A program made the translations under genes and the position numbers. 40,859 nt of DNA from positions 407,197-448,055 of the forward strand of contig NZ_LT800499.1 of the NCBI RefSeq assembly GCF_900166625.1, read 5' to 3'. Of the stretch, positions 40,370 through 40,859 are shown one piece after another (the stretch's first letter is position 1; each line of letters begins with the position of its first letter). The notes beneath the pieces were generated by a model, which worked only from the letters and a program-made list of their open reading frames with translations, was not told where the DNA came from and searched no databases. The DNA is from Halobacillus massiliensis. Lineage in GTDB: Bacteria > Bacillota > Bacilli > Bacillales > Halobacillaceae.

Positions 40370-40859
40370 CTATATTGTGAAACCGATTTTTCCAAAATTT
40401 TTCGTGTCTCTTAAATAGGAAAAAGCCTCTTTATATTCGGAGATATTAAACATTCTATCGACTTCGGGTCTAATATTATGTTTTTCAATGAATTGGATCA
40501 TTTCTTTGAATTCTTCTACACTTCCCATTGTAGAGCCGAGGAGATTGTACTGCCCATAGAAAAACTTACGAATATCGATCGTAACCTCATCTTCAGTAGT
40601 AGCTCCAAATGTGACAATCGTGCCGCCTTTACGGATAATTTCCAATGATTTATTAAAAGTTGCCTGACCAATGCTTTCCACGAGCAAATCAACAGACTCA
40701 TCTTTAAGTTCTTCTTTCCAATCAGATTGTGTTAATACGGCTGCATCTGCCCCGAGCTTTTTAGCATTCTCTAACTTTTCTTCGCTTCGGGAAGTAACGA
40801 TAACGCGGGCACCGGCTGCTTTTGCAAACTTAAGGGCAAATGTCAGGACACCACTTCCG
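40370..40859 (-). CDS. Zinc-binding/quinone oxidoreductase-type dehydrogenase (MDR), 5'-truncated
   Basis: The frame runs off the window edge, so only the C-terminal 162 residues are seen. They begin GSGVLTFALKFAKAAGARV, the NAD(P) Rossmann motif of medium-chain dehydrogenases, and continue with VTSRSEEKLENAKKLGAD, LLVESIGQATFNKSLEIIRKG-type sequence and GGTIVTFGAT. They end FGKIGFTI. The part with any zinc ligands is outside. Substrate unknown. The internal TTG at 40687 is not a start. Confidence 0.88.
   Translation of the reverse strand, partial: GSGVLTFALKFAKAAGARVIVTSRSEEKLENAKKLGADAAVLTQSDWKEELKDESVDLLVESIGQATFNKSLEIIRKGGTIVTFGATTEDEVTIDIRKFFYGQYNLLGSTMGSVEEFKEMIQFIEKHNIRPEVDRMFNISEYKEAFSYLRDTKNFGKIGFTI

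Overview
The window looks like a chromosomal segment of a low-GC Gram-positive Bacillaceae species, most likely a halophilic or halotolerant genus such as Halobacillus. The pointers are strong AGGAGG-type ribosome binding sites, frequent TTG starts, a Bacillus-type argCJBD-carAB-argF arginine cluster with ARG-box operators, YfmL-, KdgR-, HxlA/B- and NagB-like proteins, an NhaC antiporter and an acidic secreted subtilisin. The genus is inferred from protein resemblance alone. No rRNA, tRNA or CRISPR was seen.

Layout. (1) 1-2039: the 3' part of a collagen-like repeat protein and a glycosyltransferase, probably a glycosylated spore or cell-surface protein and its enzyme. (2) 2081-7326: a sugar locus with nagB and a GntR regulator on the minus strand, and divergent genes for a GH4 6-phospho-glycosidase, a ChbG/YdjC deacetylase and a PTS EIICB permease. 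Together they could import, deacetylate and cleave an amino-sugar disaccharide phosphate without NagA. (3) 7327-8110: repeat cluster 1. (4) 8117-10576: a PspC-domain protein, a GNAT acetyltransferase, a 56-residue membrane protein and an amino-acid N-hydroxylase of siderophore type. (5) 10787-20118: the arginine genes in two ARG-box-controlled blocks, argCJBD and carAB-argF. (6) 20176-20910: repeat cluster 2. (7) 20923-22846: NhaC antiporter and a VOC protein. (8) 23012-29072: a KdgR-like regulator, a PfkB kinase, hexulose-phosphate synthase and isomerase, and a TRAP transporter behind a consensus cre site. (9) 29211-34987: SRPBCC protein, YfmL helicase, CAP-domain secreted protein, a CtaG-like membrane protein, a Gfo/Idh/MocA oxidoreductase and an amidase. 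(10) 35052-36685: a 47-residue ORF and an IS150-type IS3 element. (11) 36751-37255: repeat cluster 3. (12) 37308-40859: methyltransferase, subtilisin-like protease, orphan response regulator and a truncated zinc-type dehydrogenase.

The most distinctive non-coding content is a family of about 150-170 bp hairpin-forming repeats bounded by inverted GTTCCGTTTA / TAAACGGAAC termini. Two subtypes (A and B) face each other across a spacer of about 46-50 bp. This A-spacer-B module occurs three times, each time in a gap between convergent genes (ignoring the IS), with tandem extra copies and remnants. One copy carries a paired change in both arms of an inner stem, which suggests that the fold matters. 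A second notable observation is that the IS3 element lies exactly in the loop of what was a 12-bp-stem intrinsic terminator, with a 3-bp ATC target duplication.
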